64,000 bases of DNA from Conchocele bisecta. Lineage: Eukaryota; Mollusca; Bivalvia; Lucinida; Thyasiridae. A program made the position numbers and the translations under genes. The stretch's first letter is position 1. The number at the start of each line of letters is the position of its first letter. The stretch is taken from contig CM055266.1 of the NCBI GenBank assembly GCA_029237695.1, positions 123,308,569 to 123,372,568 on the forward strand. Reading direction: 5' to 3'. Below are positions 12,831 through 24,258 of the stretch, piece by piece. The notes under the pieces are model-generated. The model saw only the letters and a program-made list of their open reading frames with translations. It was not told the origin of the DNA and searched no databases.

Positions 12831-14224
12831 AAACATATTTTTTCGCAATCAAATCAATATTTGACGGACATTTTGAGGAGGGTGACTTTTTTATTATTTA
12901 TAAATAACTAAAATACTAAATATTTTTCAGTTTTAATATGTTTACTAGCCAGGACGAAATCGTTACAACAACTTGAAACAGATAGTAGCCACGATTTTCC
13001 AATTGCCGGCAAAGCACTGCGCAAATCTCCGAATAAAAAAATGGTACCGTCTTCAGACTATCTTAAAATGCACTGTAGGCAACTAATAGTCAGCACTGTT
13101 TATTGCAAACATATAAGTATATATGCTTTCAAATACAGCGCCACATTTAAATGTTTAAAACTTCTGAACCACAGCCAATAGTCACAAAACATCAATTATG
13201 GTTTTGCAGTGCAATAGTCGCAGATATTTTACAAAATGGGAGTTCTCATGGCCAAGAGGGCCAACTTCTTCAAACGACATCTTATGAACCGACAAGCGCA
13301 TTTTTACAAACTCTTGCACGAATGATCATTGTGGGTTGGTCTTTCAAGATCGGTCAAATGGTGATCCTGTGTTCAAAATGGGCGTGGCCTGCAGGGGTAA
13401 AAGGTGAAGGACAAAAGTAATTGAAGAGTAGATAGTCCCGATGTGATTCTTATTGCGATCGTTAAATTAGGTCATCCATGATGAGCGCCGAAAGGTAAAA
13501 GGATCATTCTTCAGTTACCAACCGGCAACGTCAAATTGCTATATCTCGTAAACCGGTTGTCAGATGTTGGTCAACGGTTACGGATATGATTCTTTGCTGA
13601 AGCCTTTTCGAATTTAATACAAAAAAAATGGCGGCGCCACGTAATCCAAGATGGCGGCCATCCCAGAAGTGGGTCAATTCTTAACCATTTTGTCATGAAC
13701 TGACAAGTCGATGTGAACGAAACTTTAAAGAATTTGTCGACCACTGATGCTCTTTCCGATTTGTTAAAAATGGTAATCTGTGGTCCATCTTAAAGATCAT
13801 TATTTTATTACCAACAATTGTTTTGGTTAAGCGCGATGTGAAGTGTAAACTTGACGATGGCACTCGTAATTTTTTAGATCCCTATTTTACGCCTGGTCTG
13901 GCCCTCCCGTATTCGTAAAGTGTATCGGTGAGTTGGAGCAAGTTATGCCCCTTATGGCTAAATGATATTGTACCCCAAACCAGATCCCGTTTTAACCTGC
14001 TGCATTGGGGGGGGGGGGGGGGTGGGGTGTCCCAAAATCGGAACGGAAAATTTACATCGAGAAAAAATATATTCAGCACTAAAATTAGAATAACCAGACC
14101 TAGTGTCAGGTCCATACCATACCAAAGTCCATGTAAACCAAATTTAAATATAGAATATAGTGTATGGACGCAGAAATGTACTATAATCATCTAACAAAGC
14201 TAATTTGGTAATTGCCTCAATTGC
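12831..14224. other. Intergenic, no gene recognised
   Basis: Contains an AAGATGGCGGCC word at about 13648, a G-run at 14007-14024, and a copy of a dispersed repeat at about 14030-14125. The opposed frames at 13882-14194 and the frame at 13151-13420 match nothing known. Confidence 0.5.
14030..14125 (+). repeat. Dispersed repeat fragment related to the 59.6-60.7 kb copies
   Basis: Reads cccaaaatcggaacgg, then aaaaatatattcagcac, then aaattagaataaccagac and caggtcc. The same ordered words occur at 59636-59880 and 60570-60740. Non-coding interspersed repeat. Confidence 0.7.
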
Positions 14225-14590
14225 ATAAAACCAAGATGGCCTCCAAATATCAGTATTTTTCATTTTTTATCTGTATTTGTCATCAAATAATAATTCAAAT
14301 GATTTAAAAATCCAGAATTGAGTGTGGAGACACAAGAAAGTATTTGCACAACTTCAGCTATCAAATTGGATTAATCGTTCATTTGCATAAATCCAGAATG
14401 GCCGCCAAATAGCAAGTGTTTTGTTCTGTATATACCAGTATTTGCCTATAGATGATGTAATTATGTATTTAAATAAATGCCTAATGTAGTGTTTCGACAC
14501 AATCATGCATTCAGATAATTTTAATCACCAAACAAATAATTTTATTGTTTTGGTAAATCCAAGAGGGCCGCCAAATACCACTATCCAACT
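14225..14590. repeat. Three-unit diverged tandem repeat, about 163 bp
   Basis: The block (a)tccaagatggccgccaaat recurs at about 14231, 14392 and 14556. Each copy is preceded by a similar AT-rich segment. It shares its core words with the 5.6-6.5 kb satellite. Confidence 0.65.
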
Positions 14591-14936
14591 GTATATTATA
14601 ATTTTCTCACATAGGATACATCATATCAGCTGAATGTATCAAATTAGTTCTCGCTCCAATTTAGAACAATATAGATAAGTCTCATCTTGGACACCCAAGT
14701 ACAAGTAGTCAATGGTCTAAGCTGTTCACAAAGGACAATAAGCATGTTTTACATGTACATGTGCAGACAAAACTTTAAAACTGTGCATTTAACGTCATGT
14801 TCAGACTGCATGACTATATTATGCAACCAATCTACCTGCCTTGACAATTCACCAGTAACCATTGGAAATACTTCTAAGGTAAGGTAAGCACAACAGAGCA
14901 TTCTCATTCTGCCGAATCACAGTTTCCTACACACAC
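14591..14936. other. Intergenic, no gene recognised
   Basis: AT-rich DNA ending in a short (CA)n run at about 14930. A 66-residue + frame at 14687-14887 has no recognisable features. Confidence 0.45.
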
Positions 14937-17900
14937 ACACATAACGCAGTGCATGTTAAGCCAGCCTTTGTGCACTTGCAGCGTCCTCTGCTGTCCTTCT
15001 TGCATGAGCAGTGAATCAGTTCATAGCATGTTGCTGTTGCATCCGTCAGTGTGGTCCATAGAGGCTTCCAGTCTGTTGAACTCTTCATCTAACCCCAGTT
15101 GCCCGGATCGGGAAATTCTGGCATGGCCACCAGTGCTTGTCCCCAGTCGTGAACAGCCTGGTAGATAGCCCGTCTTGTGTGCTGCGTAAGTGCAGCCTAT
15201 GTTGGCGGAATGTTCTCCAGAGCTCGAGACCCCTTGGAAAACAGCTGTTGTCTTGCGGCATTGACATTTTCTGCCTCAGATGCCCGGTCGTACATTGCAA
15301 CTACAAATCGCTCAACTAAGCACATACACTGGTCTGGGATGCGGTCCTGTGGTGGATTGTTGGACAAGTGGGCTAAGGCGTCTGTCATATCCGGAAGTAC
15401 ATTCCAGGTATCCCATGCTGATTTATTCCCTTTTCCAGCAAATGCTGACACTATGTCGCACCCAGTAAATGCGTGGAACAATGGCAAAGCGAGCGATCTT
15501 CTTGGGCCTATGTCATTGAAAATATCGTGCGTTGGTAGATACCTGAAAGATTTAGCTGTTCCAAAAGCTACACAGAGCTCCGACAATTCTGGCATAAGTT
15601 TTCTCGCAGTTGCCACCGATATAATCACAATATCTGTATCCACTGTTCGCACACTGATCTTCTTGTAGCCCTGTCCGACCTGATCAGCCACGTGAAGCAT
15701 TATCCGGGAGTCCGCCTCCTCGTGGGAACATGGTGCTAACCCAGATATATCTTCCCGGTCTGATGAGTAGAGACTATTTTGTCTACTTGTGCTATACAGT
15801 TCTTTGCCATCCACTGGATTTTCCATGAGTCTTTGTCCTAAATAGTCGAATAACTCCGTCTTATTGTCATCCACGCGTAGAAAGCTTTGCCAATTTCCAG
15901 GCAATTTTGCCTTTGGTTCAACACGCTTTCTTATTCCTGTGCCTCTGTTGTCTCTTGTTCCTTGCTTCAAACTGTCAGAGAGGTACACATCCCATACTAT
16001 GTCAAGCCGTTGAATATCGTGTAATTGCGCATGTATGTAGGGCACAAATACTTGATCAGCATATTCCTTGAATGTTCTAGCAACAACCAGTTGTAGCATG
16101 TGAACGATGGCTTTTCCGTCAAGCACTTTAGCATCAACGTGTGGGGTATCGGATTGTGATGTCACCAAACTGTCAAGACACTGGAGAATATCTGCCATCT
16201 TGCCTGCACGGAGTTTTCCTGCCTGAGATAACGATGGTGGGCTTCCCTGATTCTCATGCTTGAAAAAGTCTTTTAAATTTCCATCCCTAGACTGGCAAGC
16301 GATATAGAGACGTGAGAAGAGAGCACAGTCACTCTTGAGAGCAGCAACTTGGGACTTTGCCTTAGGGCGACTAAATAATGCCAATTTGTTTATTGTACTA
16401 GTATCGGATACGAGTTTACTTCTGTCATCCAGTCTTTCCTTGACATACTCCTGGTATTGAGACTTACCAATGTCTTCAATATGGCTGACAGTTTCGCTGA
16501 CTTCTTCATGCATGATTTCTCGAGAATCCAGCACTAACAGCTCTCAACAACTTTCCTCTTCAAATGGATTGCCTAGTCCATCAATTGCTGAAACCAGAGA
16601 CTTTACATCATTTACAAAGGCTTTCCGAGTACTAGCCATTTGTTCACGGTGACGTGTCTCCTTCACATACTGTACAGGCTGACAACTAATCTCGAACTAT
16701 TCAATTATTCGGGACACTTCCGGCCCAACTATTGTCCAACGACGTAGAGCACTCGGGTTCTCCATCAGTCTTACTGCTCCACCTTCTCATTTTATGCTTG
16801 CATTCAGCTGTTCATGTGCCTGGTCGAGAGCTATAGCAGAAAACGTCCTCGACGTCTTGCGGGCTACACAATTTCCATCAACAAACTGAGCATATACGCT
16901 GGGATGCTTGGCTGGCAATTCCCTCATATCTCGGACGTGAACTGGTAACCACCGGGAGTAATGGACGTGATCTAGGCGAAGAACCATGGGATGAGTTTGC
17001 TCACAGTGTCTACATACAAGGAGAAATTCCATTCACGCAGTGACCTCACAAGCTGTAGAACAGTTAGATCCAATTTCATCGTAGTGGGCCAGTAACATAA
17101 TTGAGGGTGTTCTTTCGACTGTACGTCACACCAGGTATTGAAGTCGATCGGCGCATCCTCGCCATCCGTTGCTTTGTCATATGACATGTGCTGCATGATA
17201 TATAGGGCAACTGCTGTGACTTCGTGCATTCTGCGTGTACGTTTGAGTTGAGAGGTACTTATGAAGGAGTCTGCCCTTCCTGTAGTGGCGATCTCTGCCT
17301 GGACAATTGCATCTGTCCATCCGCTATTGGACAGCAAGTTCCCCAGTGCCTTCAACGCAGCCATCTCAATATGAAGTCCTCCAAACACTATGACATATTT
17401 CCCCTCGCCATGTGTATCAGGCCAATTCCACTGGATTGGCTTGGCTATGACATATAGCGGTTGATCCATTGTCAAAACTGGAGTCTGGCCAAGGTTGAGA
17501 TGTTCCACTGGCGCCTTAACAACATTCATTGAATGTAAGACTACAGCAACTGAATATACATTCTCACATATCAGGGGCAACAGTGCAATTCTTGTAGTCT
17601 GTGAATGGCTATTGTCTGGAAGCTGTGATGCATGGTAAGCGGCCCATGACGCGCAGTCATCATTATTCAGTGAGTCCTTGGATGCTATGTATTTAGCGTT
17701 GTCAAGCCATGTATTGTTATCCTGGTCTATGGAAACGTTTGAATCTGTGTAATTTGTGATCTGTATGCCTTCTACCAGTTGAGGTACATCTGGATCCTTG
17801 GTTCGCAGAGCAGCTGATGGTATATTGGTGTCATGCGTGGGCAGAGGAGAGACTGTGATTCGAGAAGATGGACTACTGTTCTCCTGAATAAGCACATGTT

Positions 17901-18240
17901 ACCTGTCAGTACCAATACATTTTTCATTCGGGTGTTGCATTGGAGAAATTGCAGTCCCATGAAATGAATCGTGTGCGGTCGTGGAGCTTGGATTGTGATC
18001 AACATTATCTACTGCGCCAGTTGTGAACAGCTGACCTCGACGATTTGGTGGACAAACTACTTTATCGGCCTCATATATGGCGCAAACACGATTTGCTACA
18101 GCAGTCGATATACCGAGGACCCGCTTGTAAGGGATATTCAGTCCCGTGTCATGCAATGTGTCTATCCAGGTCTTTTTCCTGGTTGGTGCGTGAACCGTTA
18201 AGCCAAGATATATAGGAGCAGGCGTTTCCCGTTCGGAACA
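14937..18240 (-). pseudogene. Decayed member of an invertebrate orphan multicopy family with a possible PIN-like domain
   Basis: Read on -, the pieces occur in the order I recall for a large uncharacterised family in corals, Hydra and molluscs. First comes a segment with DNVDHNPSSTTAHDSFHG (17899-18240). Next is a block with VIVFGGLHIEMAALKALG and RSLREWNFSLYVD (16972-17895), then YSRWLPVHVRDMRELP (16787-17032). After this comes a 445-codon frame (15197-16534) with SHEEADSRIMLH, RTVDTDIVII and FHAFTGCDIVSAF. Last is a Cys-rich tail (CSCKK...CKCTKAG) ending near 14937. The acidic pattern HEEAD...DTDIVII is suggestive of a PIN/FEN-type nuclease fold, but that is inference. Frameshifts near 17000 and 16535-16790, a TAG shortly after ENIPPT near 15195, and a further shift before the Cys tail show that it is inactive. 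Original function unknown. Confidence 0.7.
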
Positions 18241-18730
18241 GTGTCGGACAGACGTTAAAACAACCCACCTGTCTCTGCTAAGTTTTACACTGTTATATAC
18301 AAGTAATTGGGAAATGGTTAATGCTGCATTAGTTGATGGTTTTAGTGCTCACACGAATGCATCAATAGTAGAAAACAAGGGTTTTTGCATCCAATTTGTG
18401 AAATTTTTCTATGACTACAACATAAATGTTCATGTTTCATGTTCATGTTCATGATCTAAAAAAAATGGGCCCAAAATGGCTAAGACAACATCAATAACAA
18501 AATGGCGAGGGGGAGGGGGGTGGGGGGGGAGGGTCCCCCAATAGAGTAAAATTGTTTTCTCTCTGCAACATTTGTATCACAACACAGGCCAGGTAAATTT
18601 TGTTCACGGAAATAGGTATCGCACGGATTTGGGTCACTGGACCATTAGGGGTGTTGTGAAAATGACGATTGCCATTTGTGAGGTGTTGCGTTTGGGTTCT
18701 TTCAATCGCGTTGGGACAGCATCCATATGT
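18241..18730. other. Intergenic up to element 1
   Basis: Repeated gttcatg words near 18425-18455 and a G-rich tract at 18505-18535. No gene is seen. Confidence 0.5.
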
Positions 18731-18735
18731 CATTA
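18731..18735. repeat. Target-site duplication of element 1, left copy (CATTA)
   Basis: CATTA precedes the first base of the terminal repeat and recurs directly after the right end at 34789-34793. Because the next base is A on both sides and the terminus is AGTAG..CTACT, a 6-bp reading is also possible. Confidence 0.7.
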
Positions 18736-18803
18736 AGTAGTATATAGGGAGTCAAAATCATACCACCTAACGGTGGTATCATTTCTCCATCCTATATACT
18801 ACT
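18736..18803. repeat. Nested terminal palindrome of element 1
   Basis: The outer stem pairs AGTAGTATATAGG with CCTATATACTACT (13 bp, perfect). Inside it ATACCACC pairs with GGTGGTAT around TAAC. A single strand could therefore fold into a branched hairpin. The right end (about 34721-34788) has the same structure. Confidence 0.8.
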
Positions 18804-19109
18804 CCACCGCCCCCGAAAAAACACCGTTTCGTCCAATGGCACAAACTGGTCACCAACACAAAAAACGTGACAATTGGTGTCATAAATACATCATGTTTTT
18901 CCAATTGAACAGATAAAACTATACTAATAAAAAGGATTTGTTTTCGTCTCGTTGTCATATTGGTGTCATAAATACCTCATGTTCATTTAACGTCCAATTG
19001 AACAGATAAAACTATACTAATAAAAAGGATTTATTTTTGTCTCGTTGTCATAAATACCTCATATTTATTTTTCAACACTGCATTTTCCTCCTCCACTATA
19101 GCTAATTTA
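18736..19109. repeat. Left terminal inverted repeat of element 1
   Basis: Begins AGTAGTATATAGGGAGTC and is matched in reverse at the right end. The first 68 bp (to 18803) form a nested palindrome. An internal segment of roughly 110 bp (around taaaactatactaataaaa) is present twice here but once at the right end, which explains the greater length. Its inner part matches the last codons of the right-end zinc-finger gene: the - frame reads RNKLAIVEEENAVLKN. Confidence 0.85.
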
Positions 19110-20183
19110 TTTCTACGATATTGAAAAATTATTAATAATTTGTAAAAATTAAAAAAAATAGCAAAAGCCTCCACTCGTGCACACACCCCCAGCGACTGGG
19201 CAGATTTCTTAGCCGGCACCCAGCCACTGGGGTGTTGGGACCTTTCTTAAGCCCACGCATCTGTTGGCTCACAGTCTCATTTTACGGGTCGCCTTTAACC
19301 CCATTGCCAATTCCTCAATTCAGAGAAACCGACGAAGTAAGGCGAGCCTATTTTGTGATTTGGTGATGTAATTGCAAGCTCTTAGGTAGAAATCTTTTAG
19401 GCCGGCACCTTTGAGCTATACAATTCCATCACCAATTCACACACACATTTAGAGACTGCTACCATTAAACAGACGAGACGGACGTCATACCGGATCAACA
19501 ACATGGCACACACGAGATGAGACCAATTGTTGCTTTTTTTTTTTTTGCTTATATTTAACGGCGGCACTGGCTCGAGGACCTTGCATGCCGTCTCCCAAGA
19601 ATGGGAGAAAGAACGGAGGTAGAGATTTTTTGAGAGAAGCCGGTAATTCGTATTTACAGAGCAACTACGAATTATCGGTACCCATTCACAGCTGGGTGAA
19701 CTGGAGCAGTGTGGATAAAGTGTCTTGCTCAAGGACACAACGCAGCGCCTCCGGTTGGTGTGAGGCTTTCAAACGTATATATACTCATCACTTTACTATA
19801 CAACAAAAAAATGGTGTGCAAATTATAATTATTTATAAACACTTAGCGAGGTTCACGAATTTCCGGGATGGTTCGTTATTTTATTCATTTGATAATTAGT
19901 TTTGTAAAAATTATTATTAATTAATTTTAAGAAAATTATAAAGTTAATTAATATAAGAAAACAAATAAAAACCACAAAGTATATCGATACGCGGTTATAG
20001 CAAATGTATGGTGGTCAGTGGGTATCGATACGCGGTTATAGAAATGTATGGTGGTCAGTCGGTATCGTAACGGGGTCCTAAATATTTTTTTTATTTATGT
20101 TCCGTATGGAGGGGCCGTCGGAACAACTGGACTGTAAGGTTGAGGAATATCCTGATGTCGCTGTAGACACGCGAATAAGCATA
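19110..20183. other. Left-end non-coding block of element 1
   Basis: No gene is recognised. From about 19180 to 19790 the sequence is less AT-rich and contains aaagtgtcttgctcaaggac, a word common in dispersed repeats of marine animals, so this looks like an inserted non-coding repeat. A tttataaacacttag..ttcacgaatttccgg segment at about 19830-19880 is shared with element 2 at about 43248-43290, showing where common element sequence resumes. Confidence 0.55.
19978..20075. repeat. Tandem duplication, about 45 bp, in element 1
   Basis: gtatcgatacgcggttatag followed by aaatgtatggtggtcagt occurs twice in succession, with the start of a third unit (ggtatcgtaacgggg). It lies downstream of the leftmost - strand gene and has no known role. 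Confidence 0.8.
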
Positions 20184-20786
20184 TCACGTCCCGAGGCGGG
20201 CGAGGAGATTTTTTCTCTCGTCGGCCCTCCCCTCCATTACGAGTTTGTTTACGTCTTCGTCCGCCAGAATTTGTGGTCGAGCTTTGGACCTGATAGTACC
20301 CTTTAACTCCTGGTATCTGGCCATCTCTTCGACGACCATTTTGAACTCGCTATCCGATATATCGTTGTCGGCTATCGCTTTCGACACGATAACGTCGATA
20401 CTGTTTTTCTTAGATCTCGCGAGAACCGCTATTCGATCGTGCTTTCGACTCTTAGCCTCTAGTTTTCGGCCCACGAGTCTGGTCGTCATGCAAAACAGTC
20501 CCGCCCCCGCCGCTACAGCACTCAAGGCCGCCGCGACCGGTGCAGCGACAACTGTTGACAATAAAGACACACTCCCCACCCCGCTTATAACGGATGCTGA
20601 GGCTAACGCGGTGCTCACCCCCTCTAATATATTGACTGACCGCCTATATTTCTTCGCATAACCCGTCCGCATCTCTCCCTCGTGTTGTAGAATATGTTGT
20701 ATCTCGACGATCCTGGTCATCCTAAAGGATGCCGGGTCGACCGTCCCCGAAGGTAAGTGTGGATATAGTTTCTCGTCATTCATCAT
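20184..20786 (-). CDS. Conserved Polinton-associated membrane protein (element 1)
   Basis: A 200-residue protein starting MMNDEKLYPHLP. Residues of about 50-105 are strongly hydrophobic, Ala/Val/Ser-rich, and could make two membrane segments. A basic block follows with RKHDRIAVLARSKKNSID, and then an acidic helical stretch (SEFKMVVEEMARYQELK). The homologue in element 2 is 43832-44515. I recognise the ARSKKNSI-type block as recurrent in proteins of invertebrate Polinton-like elements, but no function is known; a virion-membrane or lysis role would be a guess. Its start overlaps the end of the fibre-like gene by 11 bp, and both are read on -, so they are probably co-transcribed. Intact frame. 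Confidence 0.75.
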   Translation of the reverse strand: MMNDEKLYPHLPSGTVDPASFRMTRIVEIQHILQHEGEMRTGYAKKYRRSVNILEGVSTALASASVISGVGSVSLLSTVVAAPVAAALSAVAAGAGLFCMTTRLVGRKLEAKSRKHDRIAVLARSKKNSIDVIVSKAIADNDISDSEFKMVVEEMARYQELKGTIRSKARPQILADEDVNKLVMEGRADERKNLLARLGT

Positions 20787-21306
20787 AATTAAGTGCTATT
20801 AACAGTGTCACTACAGTGGAGGAAGCTGATGGGTCAGCAATTTTTGTAACAAAGTTAATAACACTACCTGCCGAAACTTTAATTGTAGTGTCATCATCGA
20901 ATATAGTAAACCCTGACCTCTGCCCCGCGTGCTTGGTGATGCCAATATTCTGTTCTACACCATTCAGGACGACATTCACTCGGACTTCGGCAGTGGCGTG
21001 TCCGCGAAAGTTGACCGAGCAGACCGCCATTCGAAAAATCGTACCGGACATTGCCATGGTGTATCCCCCGTATCTGTTACTCGCGTTGGCACCGAATGAA
21101 TATTCGTAGGCCCCCTCGCTTAGTGAACCCCGCTCCTCGGCACAAACTGTTATGACGTGTTTGCTCGCTTGCAATATTTTAATTTGTTCAACCGCCCTAG
21201 TTAAAACTGTATGGGACTGCCTTCTCATTGCGGCTTCATCGTATGCCGCGGCCGCGACGGGAACGTCCCGTTCTAAGTTGGAACTACCTGGACCGTATAT
21301 GCTCAT
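20776..21306 (-). CDS. Fibre-like protein, short shaft (element 1)
   Basis: A 176-residue protein starting MSIYGPGSSNLE, intact. A short helical N-terminal part of about 55 residues is followed by a beta-rich C-terminal domain (about residues 50-176) with ITVCAEERGSLSEGAYEYSFGA and ending VINFVTKIADPSASSTVVTLLI. In element 2 the same C-terminal domain is attached to a long shaft built of coiled-coil repeats, which gives a fibre plus knob layout, as in virus or phage attachment fibres. The fibre role is inferred from this architecture, not from a recognised family. It lies directly upstream of the membrane protein gene (11-bp overlap). Element 1 thus encodes the knob with almost no shaft. Confidence 0.6.
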   Translation of the reverse strand: MSIYGPGSSNLERDVPVAAAAYDEAAMRRQSHTVLTRAVEQIKILQASKHVITVCAEERGSLSEGAYEYSFGANASNRYGGYTMAMSGTIFRMAVCSVNFRGHATAEVRVNVVLNGVEQNIGITKHAGQRSGFTIFDDDTTIKVSAGSVINFVTKIADPSASSTVVTLLIALNYDE

Positions 21307-21622
21307 GATTAATATGTATATATATATTAATGTTTAATCGGTTATTTCGAGAACGCTCGAAATCGGGTAATCGTTATTCAACTCTCGCGCTTTATCATCT
21401 AGAATAGAAATCTTCAACTCGTGGATGTGTCCCGATTTCAAAACTTTCATCTCCGGGTTTGGGAAGTCTAAGGTCACAGTCTCTGGCGGGCACAATTTTT
21501 AGTAATGTACTGGGAGCTCCGTCTAACGTGTTGTACGATGTGTTCAGCTGATCCAGGTGCACTCTGAGAGTTTTTGTGAAGGTGAAGTCCACCGGGTAAT
21601 GACCGATGTGCTCACCCGGGTC

Positions 21623-21633
21623 AAACAATTCAG
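21623..21633. repeat. LINE target-site duplication, left copy
   Basis: AAACAATTCAG here and at 24248-24258 flank the retrotransposon exactly. The intact homologue in element 2 lacks the insertion at this point. Confidence 0.9.
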
Positions 21634-24247
21634 TTTAATAATAGCTTACGCCGACTAATAAAAAAACGACATAGACTCCACAAAAAAGCAAAATCGTGTA
21701 AAACCGAAAGCGCCTGGGCCAACTTCAGAAAAATAAGAAACGAAGTGACAAGCCTCCTACGAAAGTGCAAATTAGAACATAAAAACAAATTGATAGAAAC
21801 AATCAATACGAGTGACATTCTAGCAAAAACATGGTTTAAAATAGCCAAGCAACTAACAGACAAAGCCGGCTCATCCCCACAAATACCAATACTTATAGAA
21901 AATGGAACTGAAGCCAATTCTGACCTCGAAAAAACAGAGATGCTTAACGCCTACTTCTGTAAACAATCTTCTATTGATGACAGTAACCAAGTTTTACCAC
22001 CTCTTACGTTACCCCAACACAACATATCTTCTATTCACATATCACAAAGAGATATATGTGACGCTATATCCCGTATCGACCCGTCCAAAGCATGTGGTCC
22101 AGACCTTATAAGTCCTCGCCTATTGAGAGAAGGTGCAAACGAGCTTTCATCACCTCTTTCTTTAATATTCAATATATCAATCAACTCCTCGCAATTTCCA
22201 TGTTCATGGGGAAACTAGCTAACGTTCATCCCAATATTCAAAAAGAATGTATCCTTCAAATCCAAATTCCAAAAATTATCGGCCTCCCATATCACCTCTT
22301 TAAGCTCGTATCGGGAAGCTCATTGGAACGCTGTATCCATAAGTATCTATATAATTATATAGTTAATAATAATATTCTCACACCATTCCAATCGGGGTTC
22401 GTCAAAGGAGACTCAACAGTAAACCAGTTACTATATGTATAAAAAGCTTTTGATAGGGTCTGGCACCGTGGCCTTCTTTATAAGCTGTCTTCAGCAGGCA
22501 TTACTGGCAATTTGCACCGATGGTTTACATCTTCTCTATCTTCCAGGCAACAGAGAGTAGTTTACGCAAACTCTTCATCCCACTGGTCCAATATTAATGC
22601 CGGCGTTCCTCAAGGGTCTATCCTAGGCCCACTCATCTTTTTACTTTATATAAATGATATAGTCACGGAAATCAAATCGAATATTAGACTTTTTGCCGAT
22701 GACACGAGCTTATACATCATAGTCGACGACCCGAACACCTCCGCCATTTCTCTTAACGATGACCTCAAAACAATTAATCAGTGGTCGCGAAACTGGTTGG
22801 TCACGTTTAATGCATTAAAAACGGAAACAATGATATTTTCTCGAAAACAAAACAAACCGCAACACCCAGATCTTATCATGAACAATGTAACACTAAACCC
22901 CATTAGTGAACATACACACCTAGGTTTAACATTATCAGAAGATGGTAAATGGAAAACACACATTTCCCGCTGCATAAATAAAGCATGGCAACGAATTGGC
23001 ATCCTACGTTCATTGAAATTCCTCCTAAATAGATCGGGTCTTGAACGTTTATACTTCTCATCATTCGACCTCTCATAGAATACGGCGATGTCATTTGGGA
23101 CAATTGCACTTGTGAACTGACAAATGATTTGGACGCAATTCAAAATGAAGCCGCGCGAATAGTAACAGGAGCCACAAAACTATGCAGTATAAGAAAATTT
23201 ATATCGCGACTTAAAATGGGAAACGCTAAGTACAGAAGAAGAAAACATAAACTAATACAACTCTTTAAAATGAAAAATAATCTTACACCTAATTATCTAC
23301 ATACTCTTTATACCGACTCAAGTACAAAATCGCTACGCCCTTCGCAACGCGATGATATTCCACATATTCCTTGCCGCACTCAAATGTACAATAACTCATT
23401 TCTACCGTCTGCTATACGCGAATGGAACACATTACCTGCAGAAATTAGAAACTCACCTAGCCTATCCATCTTTAAGTATCGAATGAACAAAAATACATCT
23501 AAACCAACAAAACTTTTTAACATAGGCAACAGGAGAGACCAAATATTGCACGCTCGCCTACGACTAGCTTGTAGCTCGCTCAACTACGACCTATACCGAA
23601 AATCAATAGTAGATTCCCCTTTATGTTCTTGTGGATCACAAGAGACTGTAGACCACTACCTAACAGCATGCACAAACTATGAACTACAGCGTCAACAATA
23701 TTTAGCTGGGCTGGATTGTCCAGTCATTGCCGATAATATTTTAAACGGAAATGAGCACCTTTCATTAGAGAAAAACAAACACGTGTTCCTACAAGTTCAC
23801 AAATATATTACAGCAACTATGCGGTTCTAATCTTATTAACTATATTCATCATTATATGTCAGACCAAAATGTATTGCTGGGAGGGGGGGAATACTACGCA
23901 TCGTCTTCATCATAAGTCGCGCCGGCAGCCCCGAGTAGTAAGACGCATGGTACAGTCAGTTAACAGAGGTTATCCGATCAGCTCTCACCATCAAAATCAC
24001 CACTCCTTTCCTCTCTTTTTTATTTCATTATATTATCTTTGTTCCTTCTCTAACACTACGTTTATAAACAATATAATCAGTCAAATTTGTATATTGCAAT
24101 GCGCACTACATATGATTTGTATGTTACACTGTCTTATATCTTGTAGGGAGATGAATTCATATAAGCCTCTAGCTTGTTTTCAAATCCTTGTATTTTTGTT
24201 ATGTAACATGTATATTGTACATTTGCCAATAAAATATTGTTTAAACT
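21634..24247 (+). mobile_element. 5'-truncated non-LTR retrotransposon inside element 1
   Basis: A 2.6-kb insertion flanked by the 11-bp duplication AAACAATTCAG. It encodes most of a LINE second protein and ends in about 400 bp of 3' sequence with an AATAAA signal at 24228-24233. The endonuclease domain is absent. It was inserted on + into a - strand viral gene. The reverse-transcriptase wording (VPQGSILGPLIFLLYINDI, LFADDTSLY) and the terminal Cys/His motif place it near the Jockey/CR1 group; the exact clade is not determinable by eye. Confidence 0.9.
21640..23830 (+). pseudogene. LINE reverse transcriptase, broken
   Basis: Successive frames encode a LINE ORF2 from just upstream of the reverse transcriptase to its end. 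Motifs seen are KACGPDLISPRLL, FQSGFVKGDSTVNQLL, KAFDRVWHRGLLYKL, GVPQGSILGPLIFLLYIND and the catalytic LFADDTSLY. The protein finishes with LCSCGSQETVDHYLTAC, the terminal zinc-binding motif. Breaks: a frame change near 22215, and a stop at about 22440 where the segment carrying the first catalytic Asp of motif A appears deleted. A further frame change follows near 23075. Not functional. No endonuclease domain upstream, because the copy is 5'-truncated. Confidence 0.85.
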
Positions 24248-24258
24248 AAACAATTCAG
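24248..24258. repeat. LINE target-site duplication, right copy
   Basis: AAACAATTCAG, identical to 21623-21633. It directly follows the LINE 3' end. Confidence 0.9.

Noticed and set aside
12257..12848. Long open frames on - across the minisatellite
   Set aside because: They are translations of a 23-24 bp repeat open in several frames at once; the protein would be a meaningless repeat.
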